In this document: positions 17,844 through 27,311 of the stretch, piece by piece
Position numbering within the stretch: the stretch's first letter is position 1
Layout: every line of letters begins with the position of its first letter
NCBI RefSeq assembly: GCF_026652115.1
Contig: NZ_JAPPSQ010000001.1
Span: 738,716 to 802,715, forward strand
Direction of reading: 5' to 3'
From: Algoriphagus sp. PAP.12
GTDB taxonomy: Bacteria; Bacteroidota; Bacteroidia; Cytophagales; Cyclobacteriaceae
DNA: 64,000 nucleotides
The notes under the pieces: model-generated
Told to the model about the DNA's origin: nothing
Database searches by the model: none
What the model saw: the letters and a program-made list of their open reading frames with translations, nothing else
Translations under genes and position numbers: made by a program

Positions 17844-20800
17844 ATGAAGAAAGTTTTACTGGGTTTTGTGTTCGCCCTACTGACTACTTTGTCAGTACTA
17901 GCACAAAACAGAACGATCACCGGTAGGGTGACTTCACCTGACGAACCAGAAGGCCTTATAGGGGTCAACGTACTGGTGAAAGGAACAACAATCGGAGTAG
18001 TGACCGACCTTGATGGTGGGTTCTCTTTGTCTGTTCCAGAAAATGCAACTACACTTGTATTCAGCTATATTGGCTATTCAAGTGTTGAGGAGGTGATTGG
18101 TAACAGATCTGTTATCAATGTATCTATGGAGCTAGATTCTCAAAATCTAGACGAAGTAATTGTTACCGCATACGGTACTGCTGACAAAGGAAACTTTACT
18201 GGTTCTGCGATTGCCTTGAAAGGTGACCAGATTGCAAACAGACCAATTAACAACGTTGTAAATGCGATTGAAGGTCAATCTCCAGGTGTAATTACTACAT
18301 CTGCTTCAGGACAGCCAGGATCTACTCCGGGTGTTCGTATTCGTGGTATTGGTTCTGTTAACTCCTCAAGCTCTCCGCTTTATGTAGTTGATGGTGTTCC
18401 TTATGATGCGAACATTTCTAACTTGAATCCAGATGACATCGAGGATATGACTATCCTTAAAGATGCTGCATCTGCAGCATTGTATGGTTCGAGAGCTGCA
18501 AACGGTGTGATCATGATTACCACCAAAAAAGGGAAGAAGAACAAGCAAAATTTCAACTTCAGAGTTCAGACTGGTACCGCTTCAAGAGCTCTTCCTGAGT
18601 ATGATAGAGTAAATGCTGATCAGTATTATCCTTTGGTTTGGGAGTCTTTGAGAAATTCTCAACTAGGTCAAGGAAAAACTGGAGCAGAAGCAGCAGCTTA
18701 TGCTTCATCTAACTTGATTACAAATGTATTGGGTTACAATGTCTACAATGTGCCAAATGATCAGGTAGTAGGTGCAGACGGTACTTTGAACCCAAATGCA
18801 GTCAACAATTTCACCGATCTAGATTGGTTTGATTATGTAGCTGGAAGCGGTGGAAGACAAGAGTATAATATGACTTATTCTGGAGGTACTGAGAAATCAG
18901 ATTTCTATACTTCAGTAGGTTATTTGGACGAAAAAGGTTTCGTTATTAACTCTGACTTTAAAAGATGGACTGGTAGATTGAATGTAAATACCAACCCTGT
19001 AAAATGGTTCAAGACTGGTTTAAACCTTTCTGCAACCATGAGTGAAGGAAATAATGCAAGAACAGGTGGAAGTACTTCTTATGTAAACCCAATGTTCTTC
19101 GCAAGAAATATGGGGCCTATCTATCCAGTTTATGCTCAAAATAACATGACTGGTGGATTCATTTATGATGAATTTGGTGGTAAAATCTTCGACACTGGTG
19201 ACAGAACTGATCTAGGTCTTCCTAGAAGAGGTACAGGAGGTTCTCCAGGTCGTCATGCTTATCAAGAGGCGTTGTTGAACGTCGATAGAATTGATAGAGA
19301 CGTGATTTCTGCAAGAGCTTATGCTGAGGTTAATTTCTTGCAGCACTTTGCTTTGAGAACAAACATCGCTACTGATGTGACTTCTCTTTTGGATATCGGA
19401 TATGATAACCCGATCGTAGGTGATGGTGCTCCAGCTGGTCGTATGAATAGAACCAATGGAAGAACTAATTCCATGACCTTTAACCAATTGTTGACCTATA
19501 CTAACACTTTCAAAGACAAACATTTCTTGGAAGTATTGGTAGGACATGAGAACTACGACTACGAATACAACTACCAGTATTTGGCGAAGCAAGATCAAAT
19601 ACTTGATGGAAATATTGAAGGTGGTAACTTCGTAACCATTTCTTCTGCGACAAGTAGAGTGGATCGACATACGATTGAATCTTACTTGAGCCGTGTGAAC
19701 TATGTATTTGATGACAAATACTCACTTTCTGGTTCATTCAGAAGAGATGGATCTTCCAAGTTCTTCAGAGATGTAAGATGGGGTAATTTCTACTCTATCG
19801 GTGGTGCTTGGAATATCGATAAAGAAAACTTCTTCGATTCTCAATTCTTCGATATGTTGAAATTGAGAGCTTCTTATGGTGAAGTAGGTAATGATAATTT
19901 GCAAGGTGATGGAGGTACATTGTACTATCCTTGGCAGGCATTGTATGACCTGGGTTATAACAACGCTTCCGAAGCTGGTATCCTTCAAGCTTCTCTTGCT
20001 GCTGCTGACCTTACTTGGGAATCTAACAGCACCATTGATATCGGTTTGGATTTCGCTTTCGCTAGAAGGTTTACTGGTAGCTTGGAATACTTCCAAAGAG
20101 AATCCAGAAACTTGTTGTTCGAAGTTCCTTTGTCATTGACAACTGGATTGGAAAATAAGTATCAAAATATTGGTACAATGGGTAACTCAGGTATTGAATT
20201 CAGTATCCAAGGAGACATCATCAGAAAAGAAGATTTTAAATGGTCTGCAAGCTTCAACATCTCTACTTTCAAGAATGAGTTTAAAGAGCTACCATTTGAT
20301 GAGCAAATCGTAGGTACCAAAAAATTGGTAGTAGGTAGATCTATCTATGACTACTGGTTGAGAGATTGGTATGGAGTAGATCCAGAAACTGGTGAAGGTC
20401 TTTACAGAGCTGATTCTTATGATGAAGATGATGCAAACACAAGAATCATTGGTCAGGATACTGTTACCACTCAGCAAAACAATGCAAGATTCCACTTTGC
20501 AGGAAGCTCTATTCCTGATTTCTTCGGTGGTTTGTCTAACTCATTCTCTTACAAAGGTTTGACTTTAAGCGTGTTGCTGTCTTATTCTGTTGGAGGTAAA
20601 GTATATGATGGAGTTTATGCAGCCTTGATGACTGCTGACCCTGATGGAAATGCACTTCATGTAGATGCATTGAACAGATGGACTACTCCAGGTCAAATCA
20701 CTGACGTTCCTAAAATGGATGTAACTGGTTCTGCACAAACCAATGTAGGTTCTGACAGATGGTTGATCGATGCTTCTTATCTAAACTTGAGATCTGTCAA

Positions 20801-20996
20801 TTTGAGTTATGTACTACCAAAAACATTGCTTGATAGAATTAACGTGAGCAATGCTACTGTTTACGTAGCTGGTGAAAACCTAGGATGGGCTTCCCAAAGA
20901 AAAGGAATGTATGTATCTGGTAGCTTTGCCGGAACTACTTCCAACACCTATACTCCAGCTAGAACCTTTACGGTTGGTCTAAATGTCAACCTTTAA
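17844..20996 (+). CDS. susC-like: SusC/RagA-family TonB-dependent outer-membrane transporter
   Basis: The 1050-residue protein has a signal peptide (to about residue 21, VLAQ), a CarboxypepD_reg-like domain (about 23-105, RTITGRVTSPDEPEGLIGVNV), a TonB-box-like DEVIVTAYG, a plug domain with RGIGSVNSSSSPLYVVDGVP, and the 22-strand barrel ending FTVGLNVNL. It imports large nutrients, usually oligosaccharides or peptides, with the lipoprotein lid encoded 12 bp downstream. No glycoside hydrolase, sulfatase or HTCS regulator is next to it, so the substrate cannot be predicted. Frequent GGT, TCT and GTA codons suggest high expression (impression, not measured). Confidence 0.96.
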   Translation: MKKVLLGFVFALLTTLSVLAQNRTITGRVTSPDEPEGLIGVNVLVKGTTIGVVTDLDGGFSLSVPENATTLVFSYIGYSSVEEVIGNRSVINVSMELDSQNLDEVIVTAYGTADKGNFTGSAIALKGDQIANRPINNVVNAIEGQSPGVITTSASGQPGSTPGVRIRGIGSVNSSSSPLYVVDGVPYDANISNLNPDDIEDMTILKDAASAALYGSRAANGVIMITTKKGKKNKQNFNFRVQTGTASRALPEYDRVNADQYYPLVWESLRNSQLGQGKTGAEAAAYASSNLITNVLGYNVYNVPNDQVVGADGTLNPNAVNNFTDLDWFDYVAGSGGRQEYNMTYSGGTEKSDFYTSVGYLDEKGFVINSDFKRWTGRLNVNTNPVKWFKTGLNLSATMSEGNNARTGGSTSYVNPMFFARNMGPIYPVYAQNNMTGGFIYDEFGGKIFDTGDRTDLGLPRRGTGGSPGRHAYQEALLNVDRIDRDVISARAYAEVNFLQHFALRTNIATDVTSLLDIGYDNPIVGDGAPAGRMNRTNGRTNSMTFNQLLTYTNTFKDKHFLEVLVGHENYDYEYNYQYLAKQDQILDGNIEGGNFVTISSATSRVDRHTIESYLSRVNYVFDDKYSLSGSFRRDGSSKFFRDVRWGNFYSIGGAWNIDKENFFDSQFFDMLKLRASYGEVGNDNLQGDGGTLYYPWQALYDLGYNNASEAGILQASLAAADLTWESNSTIDIGLDFAFARRFTGSLEYFQRESRNLLFEVPLSLTTGLENKYQNIGTMGNSGIEFSIQGDIIRKEDFKWSASFNISTFKNEFKELPFDEQIVGTKKLVVGRSIYDYWLRDWYGVDPETGEGLYRADSYDEDDANTRIIGQDTVTTQQNNARFHFAGSSIPDFFGGLSNSFSYKGLTLSVLLSYSVGGKVYDGVYAALMTADPDGNALHVDALNRWTTPGQITDVPKMDVTGSAQTNVGSDRWLIDASYLNLRSVNLSYVLPKTLLDRINVSNATVYVAGENLGWASQRKGMYVSGSFAGTTSNTYTPARTFTVGLNVNL

Positions 20997-21008
20997 TCTT
21001 TGACTAAC

Positions 21009-22502
21009 ATGAAGAAAATATTTAAACCAATAGCTGCTCTAGCACTTGCCCTTGTAACATTTGGCTGTGCTGAAGATTATTTGGAAACAGTTCCTACGGA
21101 TGCAGTTTCTTCAGAATCTGTATTTACTACGACCAAAAATGCGATGACGGCATTGAATGGGATTCACAGATCTCTTTTGCTTCGTTACGATAGCCAGGGC
21201 CAAGCTGGTGAAGGTGCTGTAGCGATTATGAGAGAGGTCCTTGCCGATGATGTGGTCATGACTACCACAGGTAATGGATGGTATGTTTCTATCTCTAGAT
21301 GGCAAAATCACGTAGTTCAAACAAGTGGTGATGTTCGCTTTGTTTGGAGATTCTACTATAAAGTAATTGGTAATGCGAATATGATCATTGCTAATATTGA
21401 TGCTGCAGAAGGTCCACAATCTGAAAAAGATGAGATCAAAGGTCAAGCTTTGGCTTACAGAGCTTGGGCACATTTCAACTTGGTTCAATTGTTTGCCAAC
21501 AGATATGACTTTGCAGGTGGTAATACTCAATTGGGTGTTCCTATCGTTACCGAGCCGATTACTGAAGGTGGTGCAAGAAATTCTGTTGAGGAGGTTTATA
21601 CTCAAATCAATACTGATCTTGATGCTGCAATGGCATTGTTGGATGAGAGCAGAAATTTCAAATCTCATTTAAACATCAATGTTGTGAATGGTATCAAAGC
21701 AAGGGTATTGGCTACTCAAGGCAAATTTGCTGAAGCTGCTACTTATGCAAATGCAGCAAGAAGCGGATATGAATTGATGTCTGAATCTGATCTGTATGAT
21801 GGCTTCAACAACTATGACAACGCAGAGTGGATTTGGGGTTCTCATCAGGTAGATGATCAGCAGACATACTTTGCTTCTTTCTTTGCTTATATGTCTTTGA
21901 ACTTCTCTTCTACAAACATCAGAAACAACCCTAAAGCTATCAATAGCACGCTTTATGGAATGATCTCTGATTCTGATTACAGAAAAGGACTTTGGGATCC
22001 GAATGCTTCTGATCCTGAATTGAGAGATCCGTACATTGACGAAATGACCCTTTCTTCATTTGCGAAAATCAATTACATGAACCGTAAATTCATCGCACAG
22101 GGAAATGCATCTTCAGTGGGTGATGTACCTTACATGAGAGCTTCAGAAATGATTCTTTTGGAAGCTGAGTCTTTGGCTAGATCTGGAAATGATGCTGGTG
22201 CTACTGCTCTTTTGAATGAGTTTATGGCTGCTAGAGATCCTGAGTATACTCCTTCTGGAAATACAGGAGATGCTTTGATCGATGAGATCATGATTCAGAG
22301 AAGAATCGAATTGTGGGGTGAAGGTTTCAGATTCTATGATCTGAAGCGTTTGAACTTGCCTTTGGACAGAACTGGCGCTAACCACGTAGAGTCTGTAATC
22401 AACGGTAAATTCACCGAGCCAGCTGGAACAAATGCTTGGACTTGGCAAATTCCAATCGATGAATTGAATGCTAATGATAACATGGTTCAAAACCCATCTT
22501 AA
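21009..22502 (+). CDS. susD-like: SusD/RagB-family nutrient-binding lipoprotein
   Basis: The 497-residue surface lipoprotein forms the lid over the SusC barrel. It has a lipobox ending at Cys20 (LVTFGC). The family's N-terminal region is EDYLETVPTDAVSSESVF, TPR-like helices follow, including QALAYRAWAHFNLVQLFAN, and the conserved C-terminal RRIELWGEGFRFYDLKRL is present. ATG 21009 was chosen since it begins the signal peptide; a TTG nine bases upstream adds nothing. A strong terminator hairpin follows 25 bp after the stop, so the operon ends here with just the pair. Confidence 0.95.
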   Translation: MKKIFKPIAALALALVTFGCAEDYLETVPTDAVSSESVFTTTKNAMTALNGIHRSLLLRYDSQGQAGEGAVAIMREVLADDVVMTTTGNGWYVSISRWQNHVVQTSGDVRFVWRFYYKVIGNANMIIANIDAAEGPQSEKDEIKGQALAYRAWAHFNLVQLFANRYDFAGGNTQLGVPIVTEPITEGGARNSVEEVYTQINTDLDAAMALLDESRNFKSHLNINVVNGIKARVLATQGKFAEAATYANAARSGYELMSESDLYDGFNNYDNAEWIWGSHQVDDQQTYFASFFAYMSLNFSSTNIRNNPKAINSTLYGMISDSDYRKGLWDPNASDPELRDPYIDEMTLSSFAKINYMNRKFIAQGNASSVGDVPYMRASEMILLEAESLARSGNDAGATALLNEFMAARDPEYTPSGNTGDALIDEIMIQRRIELWGEGFRFYDLKRLNLPLDRTGANHVESVINGKFTEPAGTNAWTWQIPIDELNANDNMVQNPS

Positions 22503-22526
22503 GGTTTAGAATTATTCAATAAATAG

Positions 22527-22557
22527 AAAGTCCGGCTCAATTGAGTCGGACTTTTTT
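22527..22557 (+). terminator. Rho-independent terminator of the SusC/SusD operon
   Basis: AAAGTCCG-GCTCAA pairs with TTGAG-T-CGGACTTT in an almost perfect 14-bp stem with one G.T pair, followed by a run of six T. Confidence 0.88.
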
Positions 22558-22566
22558 ATGTTTATA

Positions 22567-22751
22567 AACCCGGATTATGCAATAGGTTTCGTCATGAAGG
22601 TACTAATTGCAAGAAAATCAGGCTGTTTGGAAACTCAGGCATAGCACCGCTATGGTGATCCCGAAAGATGTCGGGATGAAAACAGTAATGAAATGATTGA
22701 TTTTGAAGCAATTAATGAATGAAATAGAATTGCTATTGCATATTTCGGGTT
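22567..22751. repeat. 185-bp element with 19-bp terminal inverted repeats (MITE-like)
   Basis: The left end (22567-22585, AACCCGGATTATGCAATAG) is the inverted copy of the right end (22733-22751) with 17 of 19 positions identical. Inside lies a perfect 7-bp hairpin, ATCCCGA (22658-22664) with TCGGGAT (22671-22677). No transposase or open frame is present. I saw no clear target-site duplication. The right end supplies the stop codon of the DUF6702 gene. It could be a non-autonomous transposable element or a larger REP-like intergenic repeat; copies elsewhere would be needed to decide, and there is no second copy in this window. Confidence 0.55.
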
Positions 22752-23241
22752 AAAATTCTAGAGAATCTGTTTCCTTTCCTTTTCCCAATAATAAGCTTCG
22801 GGGACTTTTACTGTTTTTGTAGATATGGATGATGTTTTGCTGAGTTGCAAACTGATCTACCAAGATGCTGTTTCGAACCTTTATTTTACTTTTCCATTCG
22901 ACTGGCTCTGATTCTATATAAAACCAGGCAGCGTCATCCTCGACTTCAAATCCTAACAGTGAAAGTGAAGTAGGTTTTCCATCTAATTCAACTTTGAAAT
23001 GGCTTAGGATATATGCTCTGACTTGTTTGTTGAGTTTTTCTGGATCATCCGGATTGAGGAAATCAATTTTTTGATTGTGAAATTCACGAAGCCCTTCCTC
23101 CAAATCATCCCAAAATATCTTTTGAGCAATCTCTAATCTATGAGTATCAGGATTCTGTCTGATTTCTGTCAGGGATATGAAAAAGGGGTGATATAAAACC
23201 ATCCATCCCAAGGAAATCAAGGAGATGTAAAACTGTTGCAT
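22750..23241 (-). CDS. DUF6702-family exported protein
   Basis: The 163-residue protein starts with a hydrophobic leader (YISLISLGWMVLYHP) and then HPFFISLTEIRQNP, IAQKIFWDDLEEGL and FEVEDDAAWFYIESE, which fit the DUF6702 family of Bacteroidota. Function is unknown. Homologues commonly sit beside HupE/UreJ-like and M1 peptidase genes, as here, although it is transcribed divergently from them. The last codon and stop fall in the right terminal repeat of the 185-bp element, so the native C-terminus may have been changed by insertion. Confidence 0.75.
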   Translation of the reverse strand: MQQFYISLISLGWMVLYHPFFISLTEIRQNPDTHRLEIAQKIFWDDLEEGLREFHNQKIDFLNPDDPEKLNKQVRAYILSHFKVELDGKPTSLSLLGFEVEDDAAWFYIESEPVEWKSKIKVRNSILVDQFATQQNIIHIYKNSKSPRSLLLGKGKETDSLEF

Positions 23242-23324
23242 TTGGTGGGGATTGCTTGTCTTTTGTGGGAATAAACCAGTATTATTGCCGCTAATTTACT
23301 TCAATAGAAGTATTTTCTCAGTAT

Positions 23325-23906
23325 ATGAACCCTTTTGAACTTTATTTTAAACTTGGCCTCCAGCATATCTTAGATATTCAAGGCTACGACCATATCCTTT
23401 TTGTACTAGCGCTTTGTGCTGTGTATATCCCACGGGATTGGAGAAAAATAGTTATCCTCATCACTGCATTCACGATTGGTCATTCTTTGACTTTGGCATT
23501 AGCCACTTTCAAAGTAATAGAAATACGATCGGATATTATTGAGTTTTTGATTCCAGTTACGATTGCGATTACAGCATTGGTGACTATTCTAAAGCCTAAA
23601 CCTTCATCCGGTCGAAATATCCAATTGAATTATATTTTGGCTCTCTTCTTTGGCTTGATCCATGGCTTAGGTTTTTCTAATTATTTGAGAGAATTATTGG
23701 GAAAAGAAGCGATCATTTGGAAACCTTTATTAGCTTTCAATTTGGGATTGGAAGCAGGTCAGCTTGTAATAGTAGCGGCTTATCTCTTAATCACTTCAGT
23801 TTTGGTTGGAATTGCTGGAGTCAATAGAAAAGAATGGACTTTGGTGGTTGCTTCCATGGTACTGGGAGTTTCCCTGATGTTAATGTTAGAAACGAAATTT
23901 TGGTAA
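23325..23906 (+). CDS. HupE/UreJ-family membrane protein
   Basis: The 193-residue protein has about six or seven membrane helices and the family's first-helix histidine motifs, LGLQHILDIQGYDHILFVLAL and GHSLTLALAT, with HGLGFSNYL in a later helix. HupE and UreJ proteins are implicated in nickel or cobalt uptake. The Bacteroidota branch, found next to M1 peptidases and DUF6702, has no proven substrate. The M1 gene begins 13 bp downstream, so they are likely co-transcribed. A metal supply role for the metallopeptidase is attractive but only inference. Confidence 0.85.
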   Translation: MNPFELYFKLGLQHILDIQGYDHILFVLALCAVYIPRDWRKIVILITAFTIGHSLTLALATFKVIEIRSDIIEFLIPVTIAITALVTILKPKPSSGRNIQLNYILALFFGLIHGLGFSNYLRELLGKEAIIWKPLLAFNLGLEAGQLVIVAAYLLITSVLVGIAGVNRKEWTLVVASMVLGVSLMLMLETKFW

Positions 23907-23919
23907 AATAAATCACCCT

Positions 23920-26253
23920 ATGAAAAAGACAGGATTAGCCTTTTTGCTTTTGGCTTTGGTGTCCACCCAATCTTTTGGGCAAGCCAAGCGCTCTGAGCAA
24001 AACCATGCTGAGCGATTCGAGCAACTTGGAACGATGCTTCGCACTCCAAACGTCTATCGAACCGCTTCTGGTGCTCCGGGACATATGTACTGGCAGCAGC
24101 AAGCAAACTATAAAATTGAAGTTGAGCTAAATGATGACAACCAATCCATCAAAGGAAAGGAAACTGTCACCTATATCAACAATTCTCCTGACCAATTGAC
24201 TTACCTATGGGTTCAGCTGGAGGAAAACCAAAGAGGAGCAGAATCTATGTCTCCAAAAGTGGCTCAGAGTTCTGTGGATTCTAAAATGAGCTTGAGATCT
24301 TTGGAAGGTATTCTTTGGGAAAATGAGGAGTTCGGATATAAAGTTTTGAATGTAAAAGATGCTCAAGGGAATGCGCTTCCAGTAGCAGTGAACAACACCA
24401 TGATGAGAATTGATTTGCCTCAGCCTCTAAAAGCTGGTGAGACTTTTTCTTTCTCTGTAGATTGGTCTTTCAACATCACCAACCGTGTAGGATACATAGC
24501 TGGTAGACCTGGATATGAGTTTTTCCCTGAAGATGGAAACTACTTGTATACCATGGCAGAGTGGTTCCCAAGAATGGCTGTTTATTCAGATTTCGAAGGA
24601 TGGCAAAACAAGCAGTTTTTGGGTAGAGGAGAGTTTGCTTTGACCTTCGGAAACTATGAAGTTCACATCACAGTACCTGCTGATCATATGGTAGGAGCTA
24701 CTGGTGTATTGCAAAACCCAGAAGAGGTTCTTTCTTCGACTGAAATGGATCGTTGGAATCAAGCAAAGCAAACCTATGACAATCCAGTTGTAATCCGTAC
24801 TCAGGATGAAGCTGAGAAGTTGGAAAAAGGAAAGTCGAAAGACAAGAAAACTTGGGTTTACAAAGCTGAAAACGTAAGAGACTTTGCTTGGACATCATCA
24901 AGAAAATTCATCTGGGATGCGATGGCAGTGAAGCAGGCTGGTAAAGACGTCATGGCGATGTCTTATTATGGCAAAGAAGCCAATCCCCTTTGGGGCCAAT
25001 ATTCCACTAGAGTAGTAGCTCATACCATTAAGTCTTACTCTGGACATACATTTGATTACCCTTATCCAACTGCAATCTCTGTAGAGGCTAGCAATGGAAT
25101 GGAATACCCAATGATCTGTTTCAACTATGGTCGTCCTGACAAGGATGGTACCTATTCTGAAGCAATCAAAAACGGAATGATTTCCGTGATCATTCACGAG
25201 GTGGGTCACAACTTCTTCCCAATGATTGTGAACTCTGACGAAAGACAGTGGACTTGGATGGATGAAGGCTTGAATACTTTCATGCAGTTTATGGCAGAGC
25301 AAGAGTGGGACAAAAATTATCCTTCTCGTCGTGGTCCAGCTCATAAGATTGTTCCTTACATGAAGAGCGACATCAGTACCTTGGAGCCTATCATGACCAA
25401 TTCTGAAAACATTATTCAGTTTGGGCCAAATGCCTACGCGAAACCAGCCACTGCCTTGAATATCCTTCGTGAGACAGTGATGGGACGTGAATTGTTCGAT
25501 TTTGCTTTCAAAGAGTACGCAAGAAGATGGATGTTTAAGCACCCAACTCCAGATGATTTGTTCAGAACTTTGGAAGATGCTTCTGCAGTTGATTTGGATT
25601 GGTTCTGGAGAGGATGGTTCTATGGCGTTGAGCCTGTTGATATCGCTATCCAGGATGTGAAATGGTTCAAGTTGGATAACAGAACCCCTGCGGATAAAAA
25701 GGCTGCTGCGAAAGCGGAGCATGATTTAGAAGAAGATTATATCAGCCGCAAATTCAACGCAGATCAAGTTACCGTATTAGAGACTGATCCAGCAACACGC
25801 GATTTTTATACTTCTTACAATCCATTTACAGTGACTCCTGAGGATGAGGAAGAATACAAGAAATACATGGCAAGCCTATCAGACAAGGAAAAAGCCTTGT
25901 TGAATTCCAATATGAATTTCTACGAAATCACCTTTGAAAATGTAGGTGGTTTGGTCATGCCTTTGATTATTGAGTTCCAGTATGCAGATGGTACTTCTGA
26001 GATCGAAAGAATCCCAGCTGAAATCTGGAGGCATAATGAAACACAAGTGACCAAGATTTTCCCTAAGAAGAAAGAGGTGGTTAGCTTTGTTTTGGATCCA
26101 TTGAGAGAGACTGCAGATATTGATGAGGCGAATAATTATTACCCTAGACAATATCAACCTACTCGTTTTGAATTGTATAAGAGCAACATGGGAGCTAGAG
26201 GAGCTTCCTCTGGTAGCAACCCAATGAAAAAAGCTCAAAACAAAAAGAAATAA
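23920..26253 (+). CDS. Exported M1-family zinc metallopeptidase
   Basis: The 777-residue protein has a signal peptide (to about 20, QSFGQ), an N-terminal beta-rich domain, and a gluzincin catalytic domain. Zinc ligands are H426 and H430 in IIHEVGHN and E449 in MDEGLNTF, matching HExxH-18-E. The upstream SNGMEYPMI segment replaces the GAMEN exopeptidase motif, so aminopeptidase specificity may differ. A basic tail (KKAQNKKK) ends the chain. It probably degrades peptides in the periplasm or at the cell surface. It follows the HupE-like gene by 13 bp and is closed by a terminator. Confidence 0.92.
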   Translation: MKKTGLAFLLLALVSTQSFGQAKRSEQNHAERFEQLGTMLRTPNVYRTASGAPGHMYWQQQANYKIEVELNDDNQSIKGKETVTYINNSPDQLTYLWVQLEENQRGAESMSPKVAQSSVDSKMSLRSLEGILWENEEFGYKVLNVKDAQGNALPVAVNNTMMRIDLPQPLKAGETFSFSVDWSFNITNRVGYIAGRPGYEFFPEDGNYLYTMAEWFPRMAVYSDFEGWQNKQFLGRGEFALTFGNYEVHITVPADHMVGATGVLQNPEEVLSSTEMDRWNQAKQTYDNPVVIRTQDEAEKLEKGKSKDKKTWVYKAENVRDFAWTSSRKFIWDAMAVKQAGKDVMAMSYYGKEANPLWGQYSTRVVAHTIKSYSGHTFDYPYPTAISVEASNGMEYPMICFNYGRPDKDGTYSEAIKNGMISVIIHEVGHNFFPMIVNSDERQWTWMDEGLNTFMQFMAEQEWDKNYPSRRGPAHKIVPYMKSDISTLEPIMTNSENIIQFGPNAYAKPATALNILRETVMGRELFDFAFKEYARRWMFKHPTPDDLFRTLEDASAVDLDWFWRGWFYGVEPVDIAIQDVKWFKLDNRTPADKKAAAKAEHDLEEDYISRKFNADQVTVLETDPATRDFYTSYNPFTVTPEDEEEYKKYMASLSDKEKALLNSNMNFYEITFENVGGLVMPLIIEFQYADGTSEIERIPAEIWRHNETQVTKIFPKKKEVVSFVLDPLRETADIDEANNYYPRQYQPTRFELYKSNMGARGASSGSNPMKKAQNKKK

Positions 26254-26273
26254 TCTTTTCTAAGAATTGATTT

Positions 26274-26299
26274 AAAAGCCGACGAAAGTCGGTTTTTTT
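26274..26299 (+). terminator. Terminator after the M1 peptidase gene
   Basis: AAAAGCCGAC, loop GAAA, then GTCGG and seven T: a compact GNRA-capped hairpin with a T run. Confidence 0.85.
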
Positions 26300-26409
26300 C
26301 GTTTTTGAAACCTTAAAATCTCCTTAGGATTCTATAGATCAGGATACTTAATAAATAAGAATCCATTAGATTAGGCAGAAATACCCAATCTTAACCTAAT
26401 ACCAATCTT

Positions 26410-27189
26410 ATGAAACTGATTAAAACCTTACCTATTGGTTTATTTACGATTTGCCTGCTTCTAAGTATTTCTGTTTTTGCTCAAAAGCGGGATATCTATG
26501 AACTGAAAACTTATCATATTTCTTCGCCAGAACAGGAAGCTATCTTGGATAGCTATTTGGAAAAAGCATTTATCCCTGCAGCCCATCGGAATGGCGTCGA
26601 AAAAGTAGGGGTTTTCAAGCCCATCGGTAGTCAGGAAGATGCGGGCACCAAAGTTTATGTTTTTTTACCTTTCAAATCTATAGGAGACTGGGAGGGTTTT
26701 GAAGACAAGCTATTGAAAGACAAAACCTATTTATCAGATGGAGATGCCTATATCAATGCAGCTTTTGACCATCCTCCTTTTGATAGAATCGAAACTGCAG
26801 TAATGCGTGGGATGAGTGAGCATCCTCATTTTGCTGAGTCTAAATTGACCAATGCCAAGAAGGACCGAGTTTATGAATTGAGAAGTTATGAAGGTCCTAC
26901 AGAAAGACTTTATAGACAAAAAGTAAAGATGTTCAACTCAGGTGAAATGGACATTTTTGAAAATTTGAATTGCAGTCCTGTTTTTTATGCAGAGACCATC
27001 GCGGGGCCACGTATGCCGAATTTGATGTACATGACAACCCATGAAAATATGGATATCAGAAATGAACATTGGAAGCAGTTTGGATTAGATCCTGCCTGGG
27101 TGGCCATGAGAGATCTAGCGGAATATAAAAATACAGTGTCTAGAAATGATACTCGATTGCTTTATCCTGCTGAATACTCTGATTTTTAA
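26410..27189 (+). CDS. Exported NIPSNAP-family protein
   Basis: The 259-residue protein has a signal peptide (to about residue 24, SVFAQ) and two NIPSNAP-like ferredoxin-fold halves. The first begins DIYELKTYHISSP (about 27), the second DRVYELRSYEGPTERL (about 155) and holds the longer conserved run to LYPAEY. NIPSNAP domains occur in proteins of unknown biochemical role. The exported form is common in Bacteroidota. It is a single-gene unit between two terminators. Confidence 0.87.
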   Translation: MKLIKTLPIGLFTICLLLSISVFAQKRDIYELKTYHISSPEQEAILDSYLEKAFIPAAHRNGVEKVGVFKPIGSQEDAGTKVYVFLPFKSIGDWEGFEDKLLKDKTYLSDGDAYINAAFDHPPFDRIETAVMRGMSEHPHFAESKLTNAKKDRVYELRSYEGPTERLYRQKVKMFNSGEMDIFENLNCSPVFYAETIAGPRMPNLMYMTTHENMDIRNEHWKQFGLDPAWVAMRDLAEYKNTVSRNDTRLLYPAEYSDF

Positions 27190-27276
27190 ACGTCTTTTCG
27201 AGAGGGCCAAAAGCCTATGAAGCAATCTCTAAAAAACTGCTTCGTCAATGCACCTCGCAAAAATTCATTTTTAAGA

Positions 27277-27311
27277 CCCTCCAAGGACCTCAGAGCCCTT
27301 GGAGGGTTTTT
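27277..27311 (+). terminator. Terminator of the NIPSNAP gene, overlapping the 3' end of the M20 gene
   Basis: CCCTCCAAGG (27277-27286) and CCTTGGAGGG (27297-27306) form a perfect 10-bp stem with a 10-nt loop, followed by TTTTT. The right arm and part of the loop lie in the last codons and stop of the convergent amidohydrolase gene. There is no T run on the other strand. Confidence 0.85.

Noticed and set aside
19212..26238. Long minus-strand frames inside the susC, susD and M1 genes
   Set aside because: They are antisense shadows of strongly supported genes and have Ser/Ile/His-rich, low-information sequences.
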